From: Solirubrobacterales bacterium
GTDB taxonomy: Bacteria > Actinomycetota > Thermoleophilia > Solirubrobacterales > Solirubrobacteraceae
Direction of reading: 5' to 3'
DNA length: 42,737 bases
Assembly: GCA_003244205.1 (NCBI GenBank)
Contig: QHBW01000006.1
Span: 1-42,737 of the forward strand
Below are positions 15,732-22,530 of the stretch, piece by piece; the first letter of the stretch is position 1; each line of letters opens with the position of its first letter. The notes under the pieces were generated by a model. That model was not told where the DNA came from, ran no database searches, and saw only the letters and a program-made list of their open reading frames with translations. The translations under genes and the position numbers were made by a program.

Positions 15732-16285
15732 TACTGCGCCGTGTACTCGACGAGGGCATGCATGTCGATCTCGCCGAGGCGTCGGCGGCCGCCGAGGAAG
15801 GCGAGCTCGACGACGAAGCAACACCCCACCACGATCGCGCCCAGTCCCTGCACAAGCTCGACGAGGGCGCGCGTGGTCCCACCGGTGGCGATCAGATCGT
15901 CGTGGATGAGCACCCGAGCACCGCCAGCGAGCGCGTCCGCGTGCAGCTCGAGTGCATCGATGCCGTACTCGAGCTCGTAGTCGGCCGTGACCACGCGGGC
16001 GGGCAGCTTGCCTGGCTTGCGCGCGGGGACGAAGCCGGCGTGCAGGGCGTTGGCCAGCGCGCCGCCGAGGATGAAGCCGCGCGCCTCGGCCGCGACGACG
16101 ATCTCCGGTTCGCGGGGACGCGACCAGGCGGCGAGCGCGTCCACCGCCGCCGTCAGCGAGGCGTGGTCGAGCAGCAGCGGGGTGAGATCCTTGAAGACGA
16201 TCCCCTCGCGAGGGAAGTCGGGGATGTCGCGAATGGCTGCCCGCAGCTGCGGGACGGCCGCGGCGCCGGCGCGATCCTGGCTCAC
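15731..16285 (-). CDS. apt: Adenine phosphoribosyltransferase
   Basis: 184 residues. The PRPP-binding motif reads VLIHDDLIATGGTT, with the two acidic residues and the TGGT loop of APRT. IRDIPDFPREGIVFKDLTPLL is the diagnostic N-terminal adenine-pocket segment, and EARGFILGGALA matches the usual AxGFxxG. The enzyme salvages adenine to AMP using PRPP in the cytoplasm. It starts with GTG, which overlaps the TGA of the MerR gene (GTGA), so translation is coupled. In many bacteria apt neighbours stringent-response genes; here it sits inside a regulatory-gene run instead. Length is normal. Confidence 0.96.
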   Translation of the reverse strand: MSQDRAGAAAVPQLRAAIRDIPDFPREGIVFKDLTPLLLDHASLTAAVDALAAWSRPREPEIVVAAEARGFILGGALANALHAGFVPARKPGKLPARVVTADYELEYGIDALELHADALAGGARVLIHDDLIATGGTTRALVELVQGLGAIVVGCCFVVELAFLGGRRRLGEIDMHALVEYTAQ

Positions 16286-17052
16286 GCGATCAGCTGACGC
16301 AGGTCGCGGATGAGCAGTAGGTGCTTGAGATGCGTCGCGACCGCGGCAAGGTTCTCAAGCGCCTCGAGCGCCTCCTTCCGGCGCTCTGGATTGCGCGAAC
16401 GCAGTGTTGGCGCCAGCAGCTGCTGCAGCAGCGCCGCCTCGCGATCGGCCGAGGTGCGAAATACACGTAGGTTGCGCCCCGCGACGCCATAGCGGGCGAG
16501 TTCATTGACGGCTCGGATGATCTCGCGCTCGGTCTCGTCATAGCAGCGCACGCCGGCCCTCAGCTCACCGCGGATCACGCCGTACTCCTCGAGCTCGCGA
16601 ACCAGCTTGGCGTCGGCGCGCGTCTCCTCGAGCACGTCCTCCAGGGGATACAAGGTCCCACGATCGCGCACGCTGATCGACCTCCGCGGCCGCTGGTCGC
16701 CGCGCTTGGCGACCCCGACAACCGCGTCCGACCGCCCGGACGCGAGCTCCTGGCGGATCACACGCAGGGGGAGGAATTCGTCGCGCTGCAAGCGCAGGAT
16801 CGTGCGCAGCCGAGCCACGTCCCCCCCGGCATAGAGGCGATAGCCACCCTGGGTGCGTCGCGGTGCGAGCAGCTTCTGGTCCTCCAAGTAGCGGATCTTG
16901 GAAATCGAGACATCGGGGAACTCCTGCTGGAGCGCCTTGCAGACAGCGCCGATCGTCATTCCCTTGCCGCGCACGCGTGTGTTTGCCCCAACTCCCTCCT
17001 CGGCCTCGTCGGCCCGACGCGTATCGGCTGCGGCGGCAGTGGGCGGGGTCAT
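16282..17052 (-). CDS. MerR family regulator, FtsR-like
   Basis: 256 residues from the ATG at 17052. After a 30-residue Ala/Glu-rich leader comes a MerR winged helix: MTIGAVCKALQQEFPDVSIS, then KIRYLEDQKLLAPRRTQGGY and RLYAGGDVARLRTILRLQRD, with LPLRVIRQEL next. The I-G-x-V...EFPDVSISKIRYLE pattern is that of the actinobacterial FtsR group (Rv1828-like), which are linked to an upstream FHA gene and in Corynebacterium to ftsZ expression. The C-terminal 150 residues include a segment (LEEYGVIRGELRAGVRCYDE, then TEREIIRAVNELARYGV) resembling an effector/dimer domain. The FHA gene lies 25 bases upstream, conserving the pair. Target genes are inferred from the homologue only. Confidence 0.88.
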   Translation of the reverse strand: MTPPTAAAADTRRADEAEEGVGANTRVRGKGMTIGAVCKALQQEFPDVSISKIRYLEDQKLLAPRRTQGGYRLYAGGDVARLRTILRLQRDEFLPLRVIRQELASGRSDAVVGVAKRGDQRPRRSISVRDRGTLYPLEDVLEETRADAKLVRELEEYGVIRGELRAGVRCYDETEREIIRAVNELARYGVAGRNLRVFRTSADREAALLQQLLAPTLRSRNPERRKEALEALENLAAVATHLKHLLLIRDLRQLIA

Positions 17053-17077
17053 CGCGGAAAGAGGACGGCAGCGCTGC

Positions 17078-17554
17078 TCAGCGCGCCAGGTAGGTGAGCT
17101 TGTACTTGCCGATCTGCAACTCGTCGCCGTCGGAGAGCAGGTGCGAGTCGACGCGCTCGCGGTTGACGTATGTGCCGTTGAGCGATCCGCAGTCGTCGAG
17201 GTGATAGCCGTCAGCCCGGCGCACCAGCAGGGCGTGATCGCGCGAGACCGTGACGTCGTCGAGGAAGATGTCGGCGTCGGGGCGCCGGCCAACCGTGAGG
17301 CGCTCGCCCTCCAGCGGGAAGCTCTCCCCCGCGCGACCGCCGCCGGAGCGGATCACCAACGCGGCCCCGCCGGCGACGACATCCTCGAGCTCGACGGCGC
17401 GCAGCTCTCCGGTCTCCTCGTCGACGCGATAGGCGGTCGTCGCCGCGGGCCCGTCCGCTGCGGGGTCTTGCGCGCTGAGGAAACCGCCGCAGCGCTGGCA
17501 GTAGTTTGCTCCCTCCGGGTTGACCAGCCCGCACTCGGGACAGTGGATCGACAT
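17078..17554 (-). CDS. Zinc-ribbon FHA domain protein (GarA-like position)
   Basis: 158 residues. Residues 4-23 are a zinc ribbon with C5-x2-C8 and C19-x2-C22 (HCPECG, YCQRCG). A linker with TTAYRVDEETGEL follows, then an FHA domain from about residue 65 to the end: LTVGRRPDADIFLDD, VSRDHALL and GSLNGTYVN give the Arg, Ser-Arg-x-His and Asn residues that bind phosphothreonine. In mycobacteria the gene before the FtsR-type regulator is GarA, an FHA inhibitor of TCA-cycle enzymes whose N-terminal ETTS threonines are phosphorylated by PknB/PknG; here the N-terminus has a zinc ribbon instead, with a TT pair in the linker. A phospho-switch role is therefore possible but inferred. It is 25 bases from both neighbours. 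Confidence 0.9.
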   Translation of the reverse strand: MSIHCPECGLVNPEGANYCQRCGGFLSAQDPAADGPAATTAYRVDEETGELRAVELEDVVAGGAALVIRSGGGRAGESFPLEGERLTVGRRPDADIFLDDVTVSRDHALLVRRADGYHLDDCGSLNGTYVNRERVDSHLLSDGDELQIGKYKLTYLAR

Positions 17555-17579
17555 GACGGACCGTGCAGCGCGAAACGCG

Positions 17580-17831
17580 CTACTCCGCGTCAGCGGGGAC
17601 GCGACCGGCGAGGATGTCGGTGAGCTTCTGCACGTCCGCGCCCGAGATCACGTCCTCGCCCCCATCGTGGCGCTTGCGCAGCCGGTTGACGAGCTCGGCG
17701 CGCAGGATGTCGATCTTGCCGTGCAGAATGCGCCGCTGGTAGGAGATCTCCATCTCCTCGTCCGTTAGCTGCGCGATCAGGTCCTTGAGCTCATCGTCGT
17801 TGAGAGAGCCGAGGTCCGGGAAGGTCTCCAT
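17580..17831 (-). CDS. rsiG: Single-motif RsiG-like c-di-GMP-binding anti-sigma factor
   Basis: 83 residues. The helical core carries E26-MEI-S30-YQ-R33-RIL-H37-GKI-D41, which is the RsiG motif E(X)3S(X)2R(X)3Q(X)3D with His in place of Gln. Streptomyces RsiG has two copies on one antiparallel coiled coil and uses c-di-GMP to hold the sporulation sigma factor WhiG; small single-motif forms from basal Actinobacteria (Rubrobacter) homodimerise to do the same. This protein has one motif and a second predicted short helix (SGADVQKLTDILAG). The ATG at 17831 is preceded by GAGAGGAG at good spacing and is preferred over the ATG at 17855. No WhiG-type sigma gene is in the window. Motif match seen; partner and ligand inferred. 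Confidence 0.85.
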   Translation of the reverse strand: METFPDLGSLNDDELKDLIAQLTDEEMEISYQRRILHGKIDILRAELVNRLRKRHDGGEDVISGADVQKLTDILAGRVPADAE

Positions 17832-17930
17832 CGGTCTGCTCTCCTCTCGCAGCATCGGTGACAGCGCGCAGGCTTCTACGCGCCGCGAGGATACAGTGCA
17901 CAGGCCGCAGGGTCAAGTTGAGCTTTAGGT

Positions 17931-18608
17931 TCATGTGAGGTGGCGAGGCTGGCTCAGACCGTCGCGCAGATAGCTCGCCGTGGCAGCGTAGGCGAGCAGG
18001 AGACCGAGCCAGAGGCAAACCACAGCGACGCCGTGCGCGCCGACCATCGCAAAGAACGGAGCCGCCATCGCCGGCCACACGCCCGCGCGACCGAGCCAGT
18101 TGATCGACAGCTCGATCCCGCGTCGCAGCGCAACCTGCGAAACCAGGAGCATGATCAGCTCACGAGCGACGAGCAGCGCGATCCCGGTACGTGGAAGGAG
18201 GTTGAAGTGCCAGCACACCGCGAGACCCGAGATCACGAGGAGGCGGTCGATCAGCGGGTCCATGAGCGCTCCAAGCCGGCTGTATTGCCCGGTCAGGCGC
18301 GCCGCGATGCCGTCGGCATAGTCCGACCACCCCACGACCGCAAAGAGCACCGCCGCTGCCGTGTCGCGGCCATTGCGGCTGGAGAATGCGAGCACTAGGA
18401 ACAGGGGGATCAGCGCGAGCCGCAGGAAGCCGATCGCGTTGGGGATCGTCCATGGGCGCAATGGGGCACCGGGGGCTGTCTGGGCCGGCGGAGGTCCCGA
18501 GCGGTCAAGCCCCGACAGCCGACGAAAGCTCAGCGGCGCGCGGCGATCTGCGGGCGCGTCGCCCGGCTCACGGCGAACCCCGCCTTCGCTCAGGGGAGCG
18601 TCGACCAC
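17931..18608 (-). CDS. CDP-alcohol phosphatidyltransferase (PgsA-like)
   Basis: 225 residues from a GTG that overlaps the 3' end of proS by 19 bases. About 48 Pro/Arg-rich residues precede the first membrane segment (NAIGFLRLALIPLFLVLAF). The CDP-alcohol transferase motif is complete: DGIAARLTGQYSRLG then ALMDPLID, that is D-G-x2-A-R-x8-G-x3-D-x3-D. Four or five further hydrophobic helices follow. The family condenses CDP-diacylglycerol with an alcohol at the inner membrane. The sequence best fits the glycerol-phosphate (PgsA) group, making phosphatidylglycerol phosphate, but inositol-phosphate or cardiolipin-type relatives cannot be excluded. The long N-terminus may mean the true start is further in, though I see no better start codon. 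Confidence 0.88.
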   Translation of the reverse strand: MVDAPLSEGGVRREPGDAPADRRAPLSFRRLSGLDRSGPPPAQTAPGAPLRPWTIPNAIGFLRLALIPLFLVLAFSSRNGRDTAAAVLFAVVGWSDYADGIAARLTGQYSRLGALMDPLIDRLLVISGLAVCWHFNLLPRTGIALLVARELIMLLVSQVALRRGIELSINWLGRAGVWPAMAAPFFAMVGAHGVAVVCLWLGLLLAYAATASYLRDGLSQPRHLT

Positions 18609-20326
18609 AGCTCGGCGACGGCGCGGGCCGCGTCAGCGGGCTTCTCGGACACGAGCGGGACGGTTCGCGCCTCGCGCCCGCGGCGCAGCTGGAGCTCGAG
18701 CTCCCCGGCCTCGAGCGCACGGCGACCGGCGACCACACGCAGCGGACAGCCGAGCAGTTCGGCGTCAGCGAACTTTTCGCCGGCTCCGGATTCGCGGTCG
18801 TCATACAGCACGCGCAGCCCGGCTTCGGCGAGCTGGGCGTAGAGCCGCTCGGCGAGCTCGCGCTCGGGGGCGCCGGGGCGTCCGAGGGCAACGAGCTCGC
18901 AGTCCCACGGCGCCAGCGCCCGGGGCCACGAGATGCCCTGCTCGTCGGCGAACTGCTCGACCGCTGCGGCGACGATGCGCGCCGGTCCGATCCCGTAGGA
19001 ACCCATCCAGATCGTCTGCTCGCGCCCCTGCTCGTCGAGGTAAGTGGCGCCGAGGGGCTCCGAATAGCGCTTGCCGAGCTTGAAGATGTTGCCCACCTCG
19101 ATCGCCGGCTCGATCGTCAAGGGCTGACCGTTGGGGCTGACGTCGCCCGGCTCCACCCTGCGCAGGTCGAGCTCCCCGAAGGCAAAGTCGCGCCCGGGCT
19201 CCACTCCGCGGAGATGGCGGTCGGGACGGTTGGCGCCGCATACCCATCCCCCAGGCCCGGCCTCGCCGACGGCGCGATCGAGCAGGACCGGCAGCGACGA
19301 TCCCACGGGTCCGATGTAGCCGGGCGGCCCAGCGAGCTCTGCGACCTCCTCTGCACGCAGCGGCCGGTGGTAACCGCGCAGCGCGTTTGTCAGCTTCATC
19401 TCGTTGACGCGATGATCGCCTCGCACGATCACCAGCCGAGCTCCCGCGCGGACGCTCCGAAGCGGTGCGCCGTGCTCGGCCGATGTCACCGGATAGGCCT
19501 TCAGCAGCGCGCCGGCGGGAACGGCGAGGGCGCCGGCTACCTGCTCGACGGTCGTCAGGCCCGGGGTGGCAACCTCCTGAGGCGCATCCTGGGGCGGCGG
19601 CAGCGCGACCGGCTGGGCGCGCGCGCTCGCCACCTCGACGTTGGCCGCGTAGCCCGGCGCGAGCGCGACCTCGTTCTCCCCCGCCGGACAGGGAGCCATG
19701 TATTCGTGGGCGCCGAGGCCCCCCATCATTCCGACGTCTGCCTCGACGCGATACCAGCGCAGGCCTGAGCGGTCGAAGATGCGGTCATAGGCCGTGATGT
19801 GGCGCTCGTAGCTCGCGGCCAAGCCGGCAGCATCGCGATCGAAGGAGTAGGAGTCCTTCATGATGAATTCGCGCGTGCGCAGCACCCCGGCTCGCGGGCG
19901 CAGCTCGTCGCGCTCCTTGGTCTGGATGTGGTAGAGCAGCAGCGGCAGATCGCGGTAGGAGCGCACCGACTGGGCGACGTGGAGGGTGACGATCTCCTCG
20001 TGGGTCATCGCCAGCACCATCTCCGCTCCCCGGCGGTCCTCGAGGCGAAAGAGCTCCTCGATCGCGATCCGCCCGCTGCGCTTCCAGGGCTCTGCTGGCT
20101 GGAGCACCGGCATCAACAGCTCCTGGGAGCCGATCGCGTCGAGCTCCTCGCGGATGATCCCGACCGCGCGCTGGTGAACGCGCCAGCCCGCCGGCAGCCA
20201 CGACCACAGCCCAGCGCCGACCTGGCGCACGAGCCCGGCCCTCACCATGAGCCTGTGCGAGATCGCCTCGGCGTCGGCCGGGGGCTCACGCTCGGTGGGA
20301 AGGAAATAGCCCGAGAGCCGGGTCAC
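18590..20326 (-). CDS. proS: Prolyl-tRNA synthetase, bacterial type with editing domain
   Basis: 578 residues. Class II motifs are visible: motif 1 region around QELLMPVLQPAEPWKRSGR, motif 2 with MTHEEIVT and RPRAGVLRTREFIMKDSYSF, and motif 3 as GSYGIGPARIVAAAVEQ. Between motifs 2 and 3 lies the editing insertion (INS) of the bacterial form (EVATPGLTTVEQVAGALAVP to the ERAVGEAG region), which clears Ala-tRNA-Pro. A C-terminal anticodon domain follows (LGCPLRVVAGRRALEAGELE). It charges tRNA-Pro. The GTG start at 20326 (VTRLSGYFLPTEREPPADAE) matches the family and has TACTGT eight bases upstream; longer readings extend into the divergent cyclase gene. proS appears to head the minus-strand run that ends with the AGPS-like oxidase. 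Confidence 0.96.
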   Translation of the reverse strand: MTRLSGYFLPTEREPPADAEAISHRLMVRAGLVRQVGAGLWSWLPAGWRVHQRAVGIIREELDAIGSQELLMPVLQPAEPWKRSGRIAIEELFRLEDRRGAEMVLAMTHEEIVTLHVAQSVRSYRDLPLLLYHIQTKERDELRPRAGVLRTREFIMKDSYSFDRDAAGLAASYERHITAYDRIFDRSGLRWYRVEADVGMMGGLGAHEYMAPCPAGENEVALAPGYAANVEVASARAQPVALPPPQDAPQEVATPGLTTVEQVAGALAVPAGALLKAYPVTSAEHGAPLRSVRAGARLVIVRGDHRVNEMKLTNALRGYHRPLRAEEVAELAGPPGYIGPVGSSLPVLLDRAVGEAGPGGWVCGANRPDRHLRGVEPGRDFAFGELDLRRVEPGDVSPNGQPLTIEPAIEVGNIFKLGKRYSEPLGATYLDEQGREQTIWMGSYGIGPARIVAAAVEQFADEQGISWPRALAPWDCELVALGRPGAPERELAERLYAQLAEAGLRVLYDDRESGAGEKFADAELLGCPLRVVAGRRALEAGELELQLRRGREARTVPLVSEKPADAARAVAELWSTLP

Positions 20327-20340
20327 GCCGCCGAACAGTA
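20326..20340 (-). promoter_or_regulatory. Predicted leaderless promoter of proS
   Basis: Minus-strand TACTGT (20340-20335) is eight bases before the GTG start. There is no SD. The gap to the divergent GTG at 20381 is only 54 bases, so both promoters must overlap. Confidence 0.4.
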
Positions 20341-20380
20341 TCCCTGCGCAGTAGCGTCCGCCCGGCACGCCGTGGCGCCG

Positions 20381-21700
20381 GTGAACACCCGATATGCCCG
20401 TAGCGGCGACATCCACGTCGCCTATCACGTCGTTGGCGACGGACCCCGGGACGTCGTCTTCGTGCCGCCGATGATCTTCCAGGCCGAGCACATGTGGGAG
20501 GAGGCTGCGTCGGCGCGCTTCTTCGAGCGGCTCGCGTCGTTTTCGCGACTGATCATGTTCGACCGCCGCGGCTCGGGGATGTCCGATCCAATGGAGGGTG
20601 CGCCGACGCTGGAGGAGCGCATGGACGACGTCCGGGCGGTGATGGACGCGGTCGGCAGCGAACGCGCCGTGCTACTCGCCGCGCAGGAGGGCGGATCGAT
20701 GGCGATGCTGTTCGCGGCCAGCTTTCCCGAGCGTGTCTCGGCGCTCGTCCTTTACGCGTGCTTCGCGCGCGCCATCCGCAGCGACGACATCCCCTGGGCG
20801 AGCGATCCTGACACGCGCTTGGACTTCGCAGATGAGCGCTCCCGCCACTGGGGCGAGGGCCTCTTCCTATCGGCGTTTGCGCCGTCGGCGGCGCGCGATC
20901 CACAGTTCCTTGAGTGGGGGGCGCGCCTCGAGCGGCTCGCGGCCAGCCCTGGTACCGCGCAACGCCTGATCGAGCTCGTCGGGCGGACCGATGTTCGCTC
21001 GGTGCTCCCGCACATCCGCGTGCCCACGCTCGTGATGCACCGCCGCGACGACAGCCTGCTCGACGTGCGCCACGGGCGCTACCTCGCCGAGCGCATCCCC
21101 GGGGCGCACTTTGTCGAGCTCGAGGGCTCCGACAACCTGCCGATGTTCGGCGACCCCGAGTCAGTGCTCGAGGAGACCGAGGAGTTCATCACCGGTGCGC
21201 GCCCGGCACACGAGCCAGACCGCGTGCTCGCAACCGTGCTCTTCACCGACATCGTCGACTCCACGCGGCGCGCCGCTGAGCTGGGCGACCGCCGCTGGCG
21301 GGAGCTGCTCGAGCGCCATCACACGCTCGTGCGCAAGCTGCTGGCGCGCTTCGAGGGAAGGGAAATAAAGACGGTCGGGGACGGCTTCCTGGCCACGTTC
21401 GCCGGTCCGGCGCGGGCGATCCGCTGCGCCTGCGCGCTCGTCGCCGAGCTAGCTGCACTCGGCCTCCGGATCCGCGCCGGACTGCACACCGGGGAGTGCG
21501 AGGTGATGGGCGACGACGTCGGCGGGATGGCGGTCCATATCGGCGCGCGTGTGGGCTCGCTGGCGGGACCCGAGGAGGTGCTCGTCTCCAGCACGGTCAA
21601 GGACCTGGTGGTCGGCTCCGGGCTGTCCTTCGAAGATCGTGGGGAGCGCGAGCTGCGCGGCGTACCCGGCGAGTGGCGCCTGTACGCCGTCGAGCGCTGA
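20381..21700 (+). CDS. Degenerate alpha/beta-hydrolase fused to class III nucleotidyl cyclase
   Basis: 439 residues from a GTG ([19 protein letters not shown]). Residues 1-265 are an alpha/beta hydrolase, but the nucleophile elbow reads AAQEGG with Gln102 where Ser is expected, and the late catalytic His is Asn252 (GSDNLPMF), so it looks inactive. Residues 280-439 are a class III cyclase: Asp290 (LFTDIVDS) and Asp334 (TVGDGF) for metals, Lys330 for the base, Asp379 for adenine specificity and Arg390. The transition-state Asn is His386 (VHIGAR), as also reported for some hydrolase-cyclase fusions such as mycobacterial LipJ (Rv1900c). It probably makes cAMP in the cytoplasm with the hydrolase fold acting as a ligand sensor; this is inference. 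No transmembrane segment is visible. Confidence 0.92.
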   Translation: MNTRYARSGDIHVAYHVVGDGPRDVVFVPPMIFQAEHMWEEAASARFFERLASFSRLIMFDRRGSGMSDPMEGAPTLEERMDDVRAVMDAVGSERAVLLAAQEGGSMAMLFAASFPERVSALVLYACFARAIRSDDIPWASDPDTRLDFADERSRHWGEGLFLSAFAPSAARDPQFLEWGARLERLAASPGTAQRLIELVGRTDVRSVLPHIRVPTLVMHRRDDSLLDVRHGRYLAERIPGAHFVELEGSDNLPMFGDPESVLEETEEFITGARPAHEPDRVLATVLFTDIVDSTRRAAELGDRRWRELLERHHTLVRKLLARFEGREIKTVGDGFLATFAGPARAIRCACALVAELAALGLRIRAGLHTGECEVMGDDVGGMAVHIGARVGSLAGPEEVLVSSTVKDLVVGSGLSFEDRGERELRGVPGEWRLYAVER

Positions 21701-21762
21701 GCCGGCGCCGAGGCTCTGGTAGAACCCGCCGGGCACAAACAGTCTTCCAAGGAGCCCTCCCC

Positions 21763-22371
21763 ATGGCCTACGACGTCCCACCGCTTCCCTACGCATACGA
21801 CGCGCTCGAGCCCCACATCGACGAGCAGACGATGCACCTGCACCACGACAAGCACCATCAGACCTACGTGGACAAGGTCAACGCCGCGCTCGAAGGTACG
21901 GATCTGGCCGAAAGCCCGATCGAGGACGTGATCGCAGACCTCGACGCCGTCCCCGACGCCAAGCGCACCGCGGTTCGCAATAACGGCGGCGGGCATCTCA
22001 ACCACAGCCTGTTTTGGGAGAGCATGAGCCCGGACGGCGGCGGCTCCCCATCGGGGGATCTGGCTGAGGCGATCGACGAGACGTTCGGCTCGCTGGACGA
22101 GCTCAAGGAGAAGGTCAACACCGCCGGCGCGAACCAGTTCGGCTCGGGTTGGGCCTGGCTGGTGCTGGACGGCGACACGCTCGCCGTCGTGGCGAGCGCC
22201 AACCAGGACAACCCAACTTCCAAGGGCCAGACCCCGCTGCTGGGCGTCGACGTGTGGGAGCACGCCTACTACCTCTCCTACCAGAACCGCCGGCCGGACT
22301 ACCTCAACGCCTGGTGGAACACGGTCGACTGGGGAGTGGTAGAGAGCCGCTACGCCGCAGCGCGCAGCTAG
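21763..22371 (+). CDS. sodA: Superoxide dismutase, Mn type by sequence
   Basis: 202 residues. Metal ligands lie in [13 protein letters not shown] (first His), [11 protein letters not shown] (second His) and [13 protein letters not shown] (Asp and third His). The Gly before HLNH and the Gln of SANQDNP are the positions that usually mark Mn rather than Fe enzymes, so Mn or cambialistic use is likely. It dismutates superoxide in the cytoplasm; no signal peptide is seen. AAGGAG lies about eight bases before the ATG, giving a firm start. It lies 62 bases after the cyclase gene and has its own SD. The name sodA is by type; the metal is inferred. Confidence 0.96.
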   Translation: MAYDVPPLPYAYDALEPHIDEQTMHLHHDKHHQTYVDKVNAALEGTDLAESPIEDVIADLDAVPDAKRTAVRNNGGGHLNHSLFWESMSPDGGGSPSGDLAEAIDETFGSLDELKEKVNTAGANQFGSGWAWLVLDGDTLAVVASANQDNPTSKGQTPLLGVDVWEHAYYLSYQNRRPDYLNAWWNTVDWGVVESRYAAARS

Positions 22372-22426
22372 CGCATCGCACTCCTCCGGCGCCCCCGCGC
22401 TGCGGCGCGCGCGCAACTTCCCCCGC

Positions 22427-22432
22427 TACTCT
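22427..22432 (+). promoter_or_regulatory. Predicted -10 box of the glycoside-hydrolase-like pair
   Basis: TACTCT fits TANNNT and would place the transcript start near 22438-22440, two to four bases before the outer stem of the foldable leader. No clear -35 is visible. Confidence 0.4.
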
Positions 22433-22441
22433 GGGTATGCA

Positions 22442-22524
22442 GGCGGGGTGCAGTTGCGTCCCCATCGGGTAGCGCAACATCACATCGGCTTCCGCAGGGA
22501 AGCCGGGCTCGAGCACGCCCCGCC
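22442..22524 (+). promoter_or_regulatory. Foldable three-way-junction 5' leader, class unknown
   Basis: Perfect arms nest as follows. GGCGGGG (22442-22448) pairs with CCCCGCC (22518-22524). Inside it, GTTGCG (22453-22458) pairs with CGCAAC (22473-22478), capped by CCC/GGG around CATC. A second hairpin is GGCTTCC (22487-22493) with GGAAGCC (22498-22504) around GCAG. The element fills the gap from the predicted transcript start to six bases before the ATG at 22531, which has no SD. It does not match a riboswitch class I recognise. In GC-rich DNA such pairing can arise by chance, so this is a candidate only. Confidence 0.45.
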
Positions 22525-22530
22525 GTACTC

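Noticed and set aside
22495-22527. Partial resemblance to the cobalamin riboswitch core (GGGAAGCCGG ... CCCCGCC)
   Set aside because: The internal gccgg/ccggc stem and the CACTGT end are absent, and the bases pair better in the three-way junction described.
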